Positions 26,507 through 35,134 of a stretch of 64,000 bases of DNA are shown here, in pieces (within the stretch, counting starts at the first letter, position 1; each line of letters starts with the position of its first letter). The notes beneath the pieces are model-generated. The model had not been told where the DNA came from. It did no database searches and was given only the letters and a program-made list of their open reading frames with translations. Position numbers and translations under genes: made by a program. Origin of the DNA: Bacteroides sp. (lineage in GTDB: Bacteria; Bacillota; Clostridia; Oscillospirales; Acutalibacteraceae); assembly GCA_023665085.1 (NCBI GenBank), contig JAMPEQ010000004.1, forward strand, positions 62,001 through 126,000. Reading direction: 5' to 3'.

Positions 26507-27889
26507 TTGAATATAGATGAACTGTTAAAAAAATCAAAAAGAATACATTTTATAGGTATTGGCGGTGCAGGAATGTGCCCTATAGCTGAAATTATGCTGT
26601 CACTGGGATATACTGTTTCCGGCTCTGACAATAACGATACAGAAACCTTAAGAAGAATAGAAAAGGAAGGTGCAAAAGTATATTTAGGTCAATGCAAGGA
26701 AAACCTTACTGACGATATAGAGATTGTAATATATACAAATGCAATTTTAAAAGGCAATGAAGAGTTAGAAACTGCAAAAGAAAAATTCCCGTGCTTTGAA
26801 AGAGCTGAAATTCTTGGTGCAATAAGCCGTATTTTTTCTAACTGCATAGGAGTTTGCGGAACTCACGGAAAAACCACAACCTCTTCAATGATTACACAGG
26901 TTCTTCTCGAGGCTGATCTTGATCCAAGTGCTGTTATAGGCGGAAAGCTTCCTGTAATTGACGCATACGGCAGATATGGACACAGTCAGAACTTTGTATG
27001 TGAAAGCTGTGAATTTAATAATACTTTTCTTAAAATGAATGCTGATATGGCAGTTATTTTAAATATTGATGAAGATCATCTGGATTTCTTTGGAAACCTT
27101 GATAATATAAAAAAATCCTTCAGACAATTTGCTGATAATACCACTAAAACAATTATTTATAATGGTGATGATAAAAACACTGTTGATACATTAAAAGGCA
27201 TTGAGGGAAAAAAACTGATATCTGTCGGTAAAAATGACGGAAACGAATGGATTGCAAAAAACGTTGTTGTTCCTGGCGGCTTTAAATCAAGCTACGATGT
27301 ATATCACAACGGTAAATTCGTTACAAAAGTTGAGCTTTCTGTACCTGGCGAACACAATATATTAAATTCACTGTGTGCATTTGCTGCAGCCTATGAGAGC
27401 GGAGCTGATGTTGAATCAATATGCAGAGGCTTAAAGGCTTTCGGCGGTGCTTCAAGAAGATTTGAACTTCTCGGAACATATAATGGTATTACATTTGCTG
27501 ACGACTATGCACACCATCCTGCAGAAATTAAGGTTACTCTTGAAGCTGCAAAAAAAATGGGTTACAATAATGTATGGGCAGTCCACCAGCCATTTACTTT
27601 TACAAGAACATCTCTTCTGCTTGATGATTTTGCAGAGGTATTAAAAATTGCTGACAAATGTGTTGTATCTGCTATTATGGGCAGCAGAGAGGTTAATACT
27701 ATCGGCATTAAAGCAACAGATTTATCTGAAAAAATCCCGGGAGCCATACAGTTTGACACCTTTGAAGAAATCTGTGACTATGTTACCGAAAACGCTCAGA
27801 AAAACGATCTTGTCATAACCTTAGGATGCGGTGATATTTACAAAGCTGCAAGAATGATGGTTAACAAGTTAAGAAATAAGGACCTGTAA
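26507..27889 (+). CDS. murC: UDP-N-acetylmuramate--L-alanine ligase
   Basis: The 460-residue Mur ligase adds L-Ala to UDP-MurNAc in peptidoglycan synthesis. It has the N-terminal IHFIGIGGAGMCPIAEI, P-loop GVCGTHGKTTTSSM and C-terminal FADDYAHHPAEIKVTLEAAK. The TTG start at 26507 follows AAAGGAGG at 7 bases. It is transcribed alone, divergent from dpaAB. The terminator hairpin incorporates its stop codon. Confidence 0.97.
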   Translation: MNIDELLKKSKRIHFIGIGGAGMCPIAEIMLSLGYTVSGSDNNDTETLRRIEKEGAKVYLGQCKENLTDDIEIVIYTNAILKGNEELETAKEKFPCFERAEILGAISRIFSNCIGVCGTHGKTTTSSMITQVLLEADLDPSAVIGGKLPVIDAYGRYGHSQNFVCESCEFNNTFLKMNADMAVILNIDEDHLDFFGNLDNIKKSFRQFADNTTKTIIYNGDDKNTVDTLKGIEGKKLISVGKNDGNEWIAKNVVVPGGFKSSYDVYHNGKFVTKVELSVPGEHNILNSLCAFAAAYESGADVESICRGLKAFGGASRRFELLGTYNGITFADDYAHHPAEIKVTLEAAKKMGYNNVWAVHQPFTFTRTSLLLDDFAEVLKIADKCVVSAIMGSREVNTIGIKATDLSEKIPGAIQFDTFEEICDYVTENAQKNDLVITLGCGDIYKAARMMVNKLRNKDL

Positions 27890-27908
27890 TTACAGGTCCT
27901 TATATTTT
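27878..27908. terminator. Terminator between murC and a convergent membrane-protein gene
   Basis: AAGGACCTGT pairs with ACAGGTCCTT (10 bp, AATT loop) followed by ATATTTTG. The stem is symmetric and may serve both strands. Confidence 0.8.
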
Positions 27909-27910
27909 GA

Positions 27911-28441
27911 TCACTTAAATAGCTTCTTAATTCTGGGTTCAAGTTTAATTTCATAGATAATAAGAATTTTGTTAAGCATAATATCGTACACGATAAATAA
28001 TATATTGAGCATAACAGCAAATAATATTATCAGTACCTTTCCATCATCATTTTCAGAAAAAGGTATACCGAAAACAAAATAGAGTATTAATTGCGCAACA
28101 AGCATAAGAACATTAAAAAGCAGTAATTTTATGATAAGTCTGAAAGACTTATTTTTTAATTTTTCAATAAAAGATTTTAAAATCGGATAAAAGCCAAAAA
28201 ACAGAACATACATCAGCATGCATTCTTTATCAGCGACCAAAATAAATGACAGCAAAGATGTTGAAATATATGTCATCACTGCACTTGAGGTTTTGAAGGT
28301 TCTTGTCACCATTATCATGAGGACTCCGGCGAGCATCGGCATAATATATGCAAACAAGGAAATCAAACCGCCAATAAGCATAAACAAAACAGACAATGCT
28401 GTTGTTATTCCGCAAAAAGCAATTTTTAACGAGTTTTTCAT
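27911..28441 (-). CDS. Hypothetical integral membrane protein
   Basis: This 176-residue protein has about five hydrophobic segments (roughly 7-30, 35-52, 58-72, 75-90 and 103-126, with another near 135-160) and a basic tail (KLEPRIKKLFK). The opening KNSLKIAFCGITTALSVLFMLIG resembles S-components of ECF transporters or small clostridial membrane proteins, but I cannot assign a family. It faces murC and has no operon partner. Confidence 0.65.
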   Translation of the reverse strand: MKNSLKIAFCGITTALSVLFMLIGGLISLFAYIMPMLAGVLMIMVTRTFKTSSAVMTYISTSLLSFILVADKECMLMYVLFFGFYPILKSFIEKLKNKSFRLIIKLLLFNVLMLVAQLILYFVFGIPFSENDDGKVLIILFAVMLNILFIVYDIMLNKILIIYEIKLEPRIKKLFK

Positions 28442-28533
28442 TTTATCACCATGATATAGAATATCACTTTCATAAAATTATGTAAATACTGTGAACACGC
28501 AGTTAATTATTTGTTCATTTTTTGTATTTTCTA

Positions 28534-28562
28534 TTTACATTTAAGAATTTAATATATATAAT
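28534..28562 (+). promoter_or_regulatory. Promoter of the Thr/Lys-rich lipoprotein gene
   Basis: TTTACA (28534-28539) and TATAAT (28557-28562) with a 17-base spacer; GAGGTG precedes the ATG at 28626. Confidence 0.75.
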
Positions 28563-28625
28563 TTAACTATTAGAGCTGTCGAACAACGCGGATTGCTTGT
28601 TTGACTAGGTTTATGAGGTGTAAAA

Positions 28626-29633
28626 ATGAAAAAAGTAATAGTTTTATTGTTAGCTTTTGTTGTAATTATATCATGTGTTTTTGTATCATGCAAAGCAAAG
28701 GACGAGGATACAACTACAACAACAGAAGCAGGTCTTGAAAGCAGTGCTGAAGAATTCGGATTTGAAACAGCAGATGTAACAGACAAAAATGGCAAAAAGG
28801 TTACAGATAAAGACGGAAAAGCTGTTACAACACCGATTGCTGTTAAGTACAAAAAAGATAAAAAAGGCAAAACGTACGGTCAGGTGCTTGACAATGAAGG
28901 TAATGACCTTACTGATAAAAACGGCAAAAATGTAACAATTAAGGTTACAGAAACAACTACGGCAAAAGAAAATAAAACAAATAATACAAAACCCGGTAAA
29001 GAAATAACCAATAATAAAGGATTAACTACAACTGCTACACAAAAACCTACAGGAACTACAAAAAAGAATGTTGAGCCTACATCAAACAAAGACACAACAA
29101 AACCTGTAGGAGATGATACTGTTCCAAAAACAAACGCTTCAGGCAAAGAAGTAAGCTTTTCAATTGAAGATCAGAACATAATCAAATCAATGCTTGAAGT
29201 TCCTTATCTTTATACTGCAAGCTACGAAAACTCTGAAGGAGTTCCAATCAGCATTGCTACTCATACTGCTGTATGGATGGCTGAACGCGAGGGCGGCACA
29301 AGAAGTGTTTATCCCTCAAGCCCAATTGTACTGAGCTTATTTAAATATTATGATCAGACTGTTGTAAACTTTAAAACTAAATGTAATTCTGAAAACAACG
29401 GTGCTCCGATTGAATACATTGCAAAAGATGACACATTTGAAATCACAGAATATACGCCAAAACAACAGGAGGTTACCATCACTAAAATTGAAGATCTTGG
29501 CAAAAACAATTATTACAAGGTCACAGGCAAGGTAACAAATGCAAAAGGCAAAACTAAAGTTGTAGCAATTGTTAAGAAAAACAAGCTTGATATTACACTC
29601 GGTTTCTCAATTAAAGCACTTAAATGGTCATAA
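28626..29633 (+). CDS. Putative lipoprotein with Thr/Lys-rich linker, unknown
   Basis: I do not recognise this 335-residue protein. A signal peptide of about 21 residues ends in a lipobox-like FVSC (Cys22; Cys17 in IISC is an alternative). Residues 50-105 carry repeated short units of the form TDKNGKxVT, followed by a Thr/Lys/Asn-rich linker (about 110-170), which would hold the folded part away from the membrane. The C-terminal domain (about 175-335) looks mostly beta and has no motif known to me. It is monocistronic with its own promoter and strong terminator. Confidence 0.75.
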   Translation: MKKVIVLLLAFVVIISCVFVSCKAKDEDTTTTTEAGLESSAEEFGFETADVTDKNGKKVTDKDGKAVTTPIAVKYKKDKKGKTYGQVLDNEGNDLTDKNGKNVTIKVTETTTAKENKTNNTKPGKEITNNKGLTTTATQKPTGTTKKNVEPTSNKDTTKPVGDDTVPKTNASGKEVSFSIEDQNIIKSMLEVPYLYTASYENSEGVPISIATHTAVWMAEREGGTRSVYPSSPIVLSLFKYYDQTVVNFKTKCNSENNGAPIEYIAKDDTFEITEYTPKQQEVTITKIEDLGKNNYYKVTGKVTNAKGKTKVVAIVKKNKLDITLGFSIKALKWS

Positions 29634-29654
29634 AATAATTCAATATTTTAACAT

Positions 29655-29697
29655 AAAAAAGACTATTCTTATTTTTATAAGAATAGTCTTTTTTTGT
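29655..29697. terminator. Bidirectional terminator
   Basis: A perfect long stem of AAAAAAGACTATTCTTA with its complement around a short loop, flanked by A and T runs, separates the lipoprotein gene and rpiB. Confidence 0.93.
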
Positions 29698-29710
29698 TTA
29701 TATAACAAAA

Positions 29711-30160
29711 TCAATACAGCTTTTCGCCGTTTTCTATTGCCATAATCTGATTAACTCTTGTGCTGTGTCTGCCACCCTCAAATTCAGTATTAAGAAATAC
29801 ATCAACAAGCTCTACAGCAAGTCCGGCTCCGATTACCCTGTCACCCATACAGAGAACATTTGCATCATTATGTGCTCTTGTATACTTTGCGCTGAAATAA
29901 TCTGAACAGCAGCAAGCTCTGATACCTTTAACCTTATTAGCTGCCATTGAAATTCCAACGCCTGTACCGCAGCAAAGAATTGCAAACTCGCACTCGCCTG
30001 CTGCTACCTTATCACAAGCCTTTTGAGCACTTATGGCATAATCAAATCGTTCAGGTGTATAACATCCTACATCAATATAATCAATTTTCTGTTCATCAAG
30101 ATGTGCACGAATTGCCTCTTTAAGAGGAAATCCTGCGTGATCACTGCCGATAGCTATCAT
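29711..30160 (-). CDS. rpiB: Ribose 5-phosphate isomerase B
   Basis: The 149-residue LacA/RpiB protein interconverts ribose 5-phosphate and ribulose 5-phosphate. It begins MIAIGSDHAGFPLKEAI and has the catalytic-cysteine region FAILCCGTGVGISMAANK and the RACCCSD segment. Its ATG overlaps the tsaB stop. It is last in the fhs-tsaE-tsaB-rpiB series. A LacA-like isomerase is the alternative, less likely as there are no lac genes nearby. Confidence 0.94.
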   Translation of the reverse strand: MIAIGSDHAGFPLKEAIRAHLDEQKIDYIDVGCYTPERFDYAISAQKACDKVAAGECEFAILCCGTGVGISMAANKVKGIRACCCSDYFSAKYTRAHNDANVLCMGDRVIGAGLAVELVDVFLNTEFEGGRHSTRVNQIMAIENGEKLY

Positions 30161-30834
30161 TTTTTATTCTCCTTTTTCAGCTTAAGCTCACGTTCTGCCT
30201 GACTGAGTCTAAGATATACAGGCATAAGCTTATTTGCCGATATTTTTTCTTTATTTGAAGCTGATTTAGCAACACCGATACCATTCTGATATCGTCTTTC
30301 ATTATCAGCTAAAAATACATTATCTAAATTAAGATTATTATAACAAAGCTCTGCACCATCACCTGCTATAATAACACGATCATATTGTGCAAGCTCTTTT
30401 TTGAGATCATCAATAGAAATTGCCCTGTCGGCACAAAGTCTTTCTATTTTTCCGTCACCTGCAGAAAACAGAGCATTGTAAAACTGCATCCGCCTTGCAT
30501 CCATCACCGCACAAATAATGGCATTTTCATCTGCAAAATTATAAGCAATAGCTTCAAGTGTTGATACACAGATACATGGTATATTGCTTTCAAACGCAAG
30601 TCCTTTTACAGTTGCAACACCAATTCTTACACCAGTGAAAGAACCCGGTCCTGCTGTAACAGCAATAGCCTCAAGATCAGAAAAGCTATATCCCTTCATC
30701 ACCTTTTTAATCATAGGCAAAAGGGTTTCACTGTGAGTTAGCCCGGCATTAATAAATTCACTTTTAATTACTCTATCACCGTCAGTTAAAGCCACAGAAG
30801 CAGTAACTGCTGATGAATCAACTGATAAAAGCAT
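30157..30834 (-). CDS. tsaB: tRNA N6-threonylcarbamoyladenosine protein TsaB
   Basis: The 225-residue ASKHA-fold protein begins LLSVDSSAVTASVALTDG and has the ITAGPGSFTGVRIGVATVKGLA segment typical of TsaB (YeaZ). It is needed with TsaC, TsaD and TsaE for t6A37 of ANN-decoding tRNAs. The start overlaps the tsaE stop by one base. tsaD is not in the window. Confidence 0.95.
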   Translation of the reverse strand: MLLSVDSSAVTASVALTDGDRVIKSEFINAGLTHSETLLPMIKKVMKGYSFSDLEAIAVTAGPGSFTGVRIGVATVKGLAFESNIPCICVSTLEAIAYNFADENAIICAVMDARRMQFYNALFSAGDGKIERLCADRAISIDDLKKELAQYDRVIIAGDGAELCYNNLNLDNVFLADNERRYQNGIGVAKSASNKEKISANKLMPVYLRLSQAERELKLKKENKK

Positions 30835-31265
30835 TATTCTTCCTCATATTTTTTATATATTTTTATCTGTCTGGAGTTTTCATCAAGTCTTTCAAATTCA
30901 ATTATAACAGCATCATCAGGCAAAGCTCCATAGACATTTTCACTCCACTCAACCGCCATAAAACAATCAGTTTCAAGAAAATCAAAAAAGCCTGTAGAAT
31001 AGAGGTCATCCCAACCATCGACACGATACATATCAAAATGGTGAAGTGCATTTTCATTACCGATGTAAGTGTTACATATTGCAAAGGTAGGTGAAGAAAC
31101 ATCAGCCTCAATACCTAAACCTTTTACAAGTCCTGTGGTAAAGGCTGTTTTACCCATACCCAGCCCGCCAACAAAAGCTATAACACTTCCCTTCGGCAAA
31201 TTTTCAGCTATATGTTCGCCAAGAGCTACTGTTTCCTCATAGCTGTCAGTTATATAAGTTTTCAT
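30834..31265 (-). CDS. tsaE: tRNA threonylcarbamoyladenosine ATPase TsaE
   Basis: The 143-residue P-loop protein has Walker A FVGGLGMGKTAFTTGL (about 33-48) and the family's SPTFAICNTY and HFDMYRVDGWDDL segments. TsaE hydrolyses ATP to support the TsaBD complex. It overlaps fhs and tsaB by one base each. Confidence 0.95.
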   Translation of the reverse strand: MKTYITDSYEETVALGEHIAENLPKGSVIAFVGGLGMGKTAFTTGLVKGLGIEADVSSPTFAICNTYIGNENALHHFDMYRVDGWDDLYSTGFFDFLETDCFMAVEWSENVYGALPDDAVIIEFERLDENSRQIKIYKKYEEE

Positions 31266-32932
31266 TAGAACAAACCTACTGTTTCGCCATTTTCATTAAT
31301 ATCAATTTTATATGCTGCAGGCTCCTTTGAAAGTCCGGGCATAGTCATAATTGATCCCGTCTGGCAAACTACAAAGCCTGCACCATTTGAAAGACTTGCC
31401 GAAGAAACAGTTATCCTGAAGCCTTCAGGTCTTCCAAGTGCCTGAGGATTGTCAGAAAGGCTGTACTGAGTTTTTGCCATGCAAACAGGCATCTTGTCAG
31501 CACCAAGTGCTATAAACTCATCAAGGCTCTTTTTAGCCTCTTTGCTGTAATCAACTCCGTCAGCACCATATATTTCCTTGGCAATAGTTTCAATTTTCTC
31601 ATAAAGAGGCATATCGATATCATAAATATAATCAAAATTGTTTGGTTTTTCGCACGCCTCAACAACTTTTTCCGCAAGCTCTTTTGAGCCGTTTCCACCC
31701 TCAGCAAAGCACTTAGTTACTGCGAAATCAGCACCCTTCGCCTCACAATAATTTTTAACGAACTCAATTTCTCTATCAGTATCAGCATAAAAATGATTAA
31801 TTGCAACGACAACAGGCACACCATATTTTTTCAGGTTATCAATGTGTGCGCCTAAATTAACACTGCCTTTTTCAAGTGCTTCCATATTTTCACCTATAAG
31901 GTCAGTTTTTGCAACACCACCATTGTATTTCATAGAACGAACTGTTGATACAAGAACGATACATGACGGCTTAATTCCTGCAAAACGGCACTTAATATCC
32001 AAAAACTTTTCAGCACCCAGATCAGAACCGAAGCCTGCTTCAGTGATGCAATAGTCGCCAAGCTTTAATGCAGTTTTAGTCGCTCTTACGGAATTACAAC
32101 CATGAGCAATATTAGCAAAAGGTCCGCCGTGCATAATTGCAGGTGTATTCTCAAGAGTCTGAACAAGATTAGGCTTGATTGCATCTTTTAAAAGCACTGT
32201 CATAGCACCGTCAGCCTTAATATCCCTGCAGTACACAGGCTTATTATCATAGGTGTAAGCAACAAGAATATTACCCAGCCTTTTCTTTAAGTCAAATATA
32301 TCGCTTGCAAGACAGAGAATGGCCATAACCTCGCTGGCAACACTAATAATAAAATGATCCTCTCTTGGAACGCCGTTAAGCTTTCCGCCAAGTGAACAAA
32401 CAATATTACGAAGTGCTCTGTCATTCATATCAAGACAACGCTTAACAAGAACTCTTCTCTGATCTATTCCGAGCTCATTTCCCTGCTGAATGTGATTATC
32501 AAGTATTGCACACATAAGATTATTTGCACTGGTAATTGCATGCATGTCACCTGTAAAATGAAGATTAATATCCTCCATAGGAACAACCTGAGAATAGCCG
32601 CCTCCTGCTGCACCGCCTTTTATTCCGAAAACAGGACCAAGAGAAGGCTCACGAAGAGCTATAACTGCCTTTTTGCCGATTTTATTCATACCCTGTCCAA
32701 GACCGATTGAGACAGTTGTTTTACCTTCTCCTGCCGGAGTAGGATTAACTGCGGTTACAAGAACAAGCTTGCCGTCCTTTTCGTCCTTAAGTCTGTCATA
32801 AACGCTGTCACTTATCTTAGCCTTATAATGACCATATGGCTCAAGCTCATCTTCAGAAATTCCTATTGACTTTGCAACATCAATAATTTTTTTCATTTTA
32901 GCCTGCTGTGCTATTTCGATATCAGAAAGCAT
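31265..32932 (-). CDS. fhs: Formate--tetrahydrofolate ligase
   Basis: The 555-residue enzyme makes 10-formyl-THF from formate, THF and ATP. It has the P-loop TPAGEGKTT near residue 67 and the family's [21 protein letters not shown] and family C-terminal segments SGAGFV-like [22 protein letters not shown]. The ATG at 32932 follows AAGGAG at 8 bases. It fits an anaerobe using formate as a one-carbon source. It leads the operon from the promoter at 32972-32999. Confidence 0.97.
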   Translation of the reverse strand: MLSDIEIAQQAKMKKIIDVAKSIGISEDELEPYGHYKAKISDSVYDRLKDEKDGKLVLVTAVNPTPAGEGKTTVSIGLGQGMNKIGKKAVIALREPSLGPVFGIKGGAAGGGYSQVVPMEDINLHFTGDMHAITSANNLMCAILDNHIQQGNELGIDQRRVLVKRCLDMNDRALRNIVCSLGGKLNGVPREDHFIISVASEVMAILCLASDIFDLKKRLGNILVAYTYDNKPVYCRDIKADGAMTVLLKDAIKPNLVQTLENTPAIMHGGPFANIAHGCNSVRATKTALKLGDYCITEAGFGSDLGAEKFLDIKCRFAGIKPSCIVLVSTVRSMKYNGGVAKTDLIGENMEALEKGSVNLGAHIDNLKKYGVPVVVAINHFYADTDREIEFVKNYCEAKGADFAVTKCFAEGGNGSKELAEKVVEACEKPNNFDYIYDIDMPLYEKIETIAKEIYGADGVDYSKEAKKSLDEFIALGADKMPVCMAKTQYSLSDNPQALGRPEGFRITVSSASLSNGAGFVVCQTGSIMTMPGLSKEPAAYKIDINENGETVGLF

Positions 32933-32971
32933 ATACAAAACTCCTTAACTAAAGTCTATTATTGCCTAACT

Positions 32972-32999
32972 ATTATATCATACTTGTTGGGATATTCAA
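32972..32999 (-). promoter_or_regulatory. Promoter of the fhs operon
   Basis: Reverse strand TTGAAT (32999-32994), 16 bases, TATAAT (32977-32972). Confidence 0.65.
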
Positions 33000-33039
33000 A
33001 GACAAATTTTAACAATATATGTATATTTTTAATACACCC

Positions 33040-33068
33040 TTGAAATAAGACTTTTATTTTAATATAAT
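33040..33068 (+). promoter_or_regulatory. Promoter of rodA
   Basis: TTGAAA (33040-33045), 17 bases, TATAAT (33063-33068), divergent from the fhs promoter. Confidence 0.72.
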
Positions 33069-33109
33069 AGACAATAGAAAACATCAAAGGAGGTTACTGT
33101 AAATTTAAT

Positions 33110-34258
33110 ATGGACAATAAGCGAATTGGATTTTTCGGTGGTCTTGATTTAGTTACTGTCCTCACTGCAATCATCGGATCATTCTACGGACTGAGTCTTG
33201 TTTACAGTGCTACCTTTTCAAATCTTGCTGACGGTAAAATCATCAGCAGTGATGTCAGAAGCATGCTTGTTTCTGTAACAGGCGGACTGATTATTGCATT
33301 AATAGTATCAAATATTGACTATGAGATAATATCAAAATTATGGCCTTTAATAGCGGCAGGCTGTGTCGGATTAATGATATACACATTTTTCTTCGGCGTT
33401 GCACCTTCTGCCAGGCAGGACGCTAAATCGTGGCTTGATTTAAAAATATTTTATTTCCAGCCCTCCGAACTTCTTAAGGTTGGCTTTATAATTTCTTTTT
33501 CATATCATCTGGATCTAGTTAAGGATAAAATTAACCGAATCAAAACTATCATTCCGTTAGTTATTCACGGAATGATTCCGGTTGCTCTTGTTGTAGCAAC
33601 CGGTGATGCAGGTTCAGCATTAATATTCATGATAATGTTTATCGGAATGCTATTTTTTGCAAAGGTACATATAGGATACTTTATCGCAGGCATTTGTGCC
33701 ATCATTGTTGGCTTTGCTGCTGCATGGAAGTTTGATATTATTAACGGAATACAGCGTGAAAGAATTACTGCCCTGTTTTATCCTGAACAGTATACAGATA
33801 CACTGTATCAGCAAAACCATGGAAAGATAGCACTCGGCGGAGGCGGCTGGCTTGGTCAGGGTTATCTTAACGGCAGTATGACACAATCATTAACAAACGG
33901 TGTTCCTGAAAATCAAAATGATATGGTGCTTACCGTGGCAGGCGAGGAATTCGGGTTTATCGGTGCTTTAGCTGTAATTGGTATTCTTCTTGTTCTTGTA
34001 CTCAGAGTGCTGTTTACAGGTCTTAAAGCAAGAGATAATGTTGGATATTTAATGTGTGCAGGTATTTCTGTAATGCTGTTTGCACAGGTATTTATCAATA
34101 TCGGTATGGAGCTGTCATGGCTTCCATGCATTGGTATTACATTGCCATTGTTCTCGGCGGGAGGATCATCTTCCCTTTGTATTTACCTGGCACTCGGAAT
34201 AGAAATGAGTGTATACAGATATTCTAAATCACAAAGCAAATCACTTTTTTATACTTAA
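33110..34258 (+). CDS. rodA: RodA-type SEDS peptidoglycan glycosyltransferase
   Basis: The 382-residue polytopic protein (about ten membrane helices) belongs to the FtsW/RodA/SpoVE family that polymerises lipid II. It has GDAGSALIF, KIALGGGGWLGQGYLNGSMT, VPENQNDMVLTVAGEEFGF and the C-terminal GITLPLFSAGGSSSLCIYLA. The last two are SEDS hallmarks. The absence of ftsW/mur cluster genes favours RodA over FtsW. The AAAGGAGG ribosome binding site lies 15 bases before the ATG, unusually far, with no better start in frame. Confidence 0.9.
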   Translation: MDNKRIGFFGGLDLVTVLTAIIGSFYGLSLVYSATFSNLADGKIISSDVRSMLVSVTGGLIIALIVSNIDYEIISKLWPLIAAGCVGLMIYTFFFGVAPSARQDAKSWLDLKIFYFQPSELLKVGFIISFSYHLDLVKDKINRIKTIIPLVIHGMIPVALVVATGDAGSALIFMIMFIGMLFFAKVHIGYFIAGICAIIVGFAAAWKFDIINGIQRERITALFYPEQYTDTLYQQNHGKIALGGGGWLGQGYLNGSMTQSLTNGVPENQNDMVLTVAGEEFGFIGALAVIGILLVLVLRVLFTGLKARDNVGYLMCAGISVMLFAQVFINIGMELSWLPCIGITLPLFSAGGSSSLCIYLALGIEMSVYRYSKSQSKSLFYT

Positions 34259-34278
34259 TTTGAATAAATTCAAAAATA

Positions 34279-34339
34279 AAAAAGGCATACTGTGAATTAC
34301 TCTTTACTAAGAGAATCCACAGTATACCTTTTTCTTTTT
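34279..34339 (+). terminator. Terminator after rodA
   Basis: AAAAAGGCATACTGTG pairs with CACAGTATACCTTTTT (one mismatch), followed by CTTTTT. Confidence 0.85.
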
Positions 34340-34416
34340 GCATAATATTATAATTATACGCTCACATAAAGTCTAAGCATTATATTACTTATTATCTTTC
34401 TCAATATTATAATATA

Positions 34417-35046
34417 TTAAATAGATTTTATGATTTTAAACAGCCAAATGGATTTAATAAAAAATACAATAAAATATGTAATAAAAATTATAGATGCAAT
34501 AATATAACACACCATTGCACCTGTTCCATCATTTAAAAAGCTATCAAAATCCAGAAACAGTGAAATGCAAAACAATAAGCCAACAATTCCCAAAATACCA
34601 TATTTCAATACTATGGCAAATTTACAAGAAAAATATAATGCCAATTTATGCTGCATATTTACACATTTATATTTACAGCAATCAACACATTCAATATTAT
34701 CAACATCCAAACAATGCAGTTCCAATAAATTATTTTTTATGTAAATTTTTTCTTTTATTATCAGTCTTGGCCGTTTGTATTTATCCGGAATTATATTGAC
34801 AATTGTTTTCAAATATGAAGAATAATTGATTTTAAATCTTAAATGATTAAAATCAATTTCATTAAAAGAAAAATCTTCTTTAACTCTCTGTATAAAGCTT
34901 TTTTCATTTGATTTATTATTTATCTCAAATAAGGTTGGTAAACTTATATCAATTCTTTTTTCCTTATAGGGAGAAATAAAAAGAAATTCATTATTATAAT
35001 TTAATTTAACTGTATTGCTTGTATTATTTTCTACAATAACAATCAA
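34417..35046 (-). CDS. Hypothetical protein with two C-terminal membrane helices
   Basis: I do not recognise this 209-residue protein. Residues 1-110 form a soluble part rich in Asn, Lys and Ile; a short cysteine cluster follows (CLDVDNIECVDCCKYKC, about 111-127), possibly a metal site; two hydrophobic helices lie at about 146-168 and 179-203. A TTG start with AAAGAAAGGG 7 bases upstream is used. Its base composition is more AT-rich than its neighbours, which may indicate an accessory gene. Confidence 0.65.
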   Translation of the reverse strand: MIVIVENNTSNTVKLNYNNEFLFISPYKEKRIDISLPTLFEINNKSNEKSFIQRVKEDFSFNEIDFNHLRFKINYSSYLKTIVNIIPDKYKRPRLIIKEKIYIKNNLLELHCLDVDNIECVDCCKYKCVNMQHKLALYFSCKFAIVLKYGILGIVGLLFCISLFLDFDSFLNDGTGAMVCYIIASIIFITYFIVFFIKSIWLFKIIKSI

Positions 35047-35082
35047 AGTAGTACCCTTTCTTTATAATAACGCTAACAGGAC

Positions 35083-35108
35083 GGACACCCTTTTTATTAA
35101 GGGTGTCC
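35083..35108. terminator. Hairpin downstream of cdaR
   Basis: GGACACCCTT pairs with AAGGGTGTCC (10 bp). No T-run follows on either strand, so it may slow transcription or protect the mRNA end and not act as a classic terminator. Confidence 0.45.
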
Positions 35109-35134
35109 CAATGCTGCTTTATTGCTAATATAAA

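Noticed and set aside
28880-29146. Reverse frame of 88 hydrophobic residues
   Set aside because: It is the complement of the Thr/Lys-rich repeat region, so the Val/Phe-rich reading is an artefact.
35083-35108. Classic terminator after cdaR
   Set aside because: The stem is strong but neither strand has a T-run after it, so it is kept only as a hairpin.
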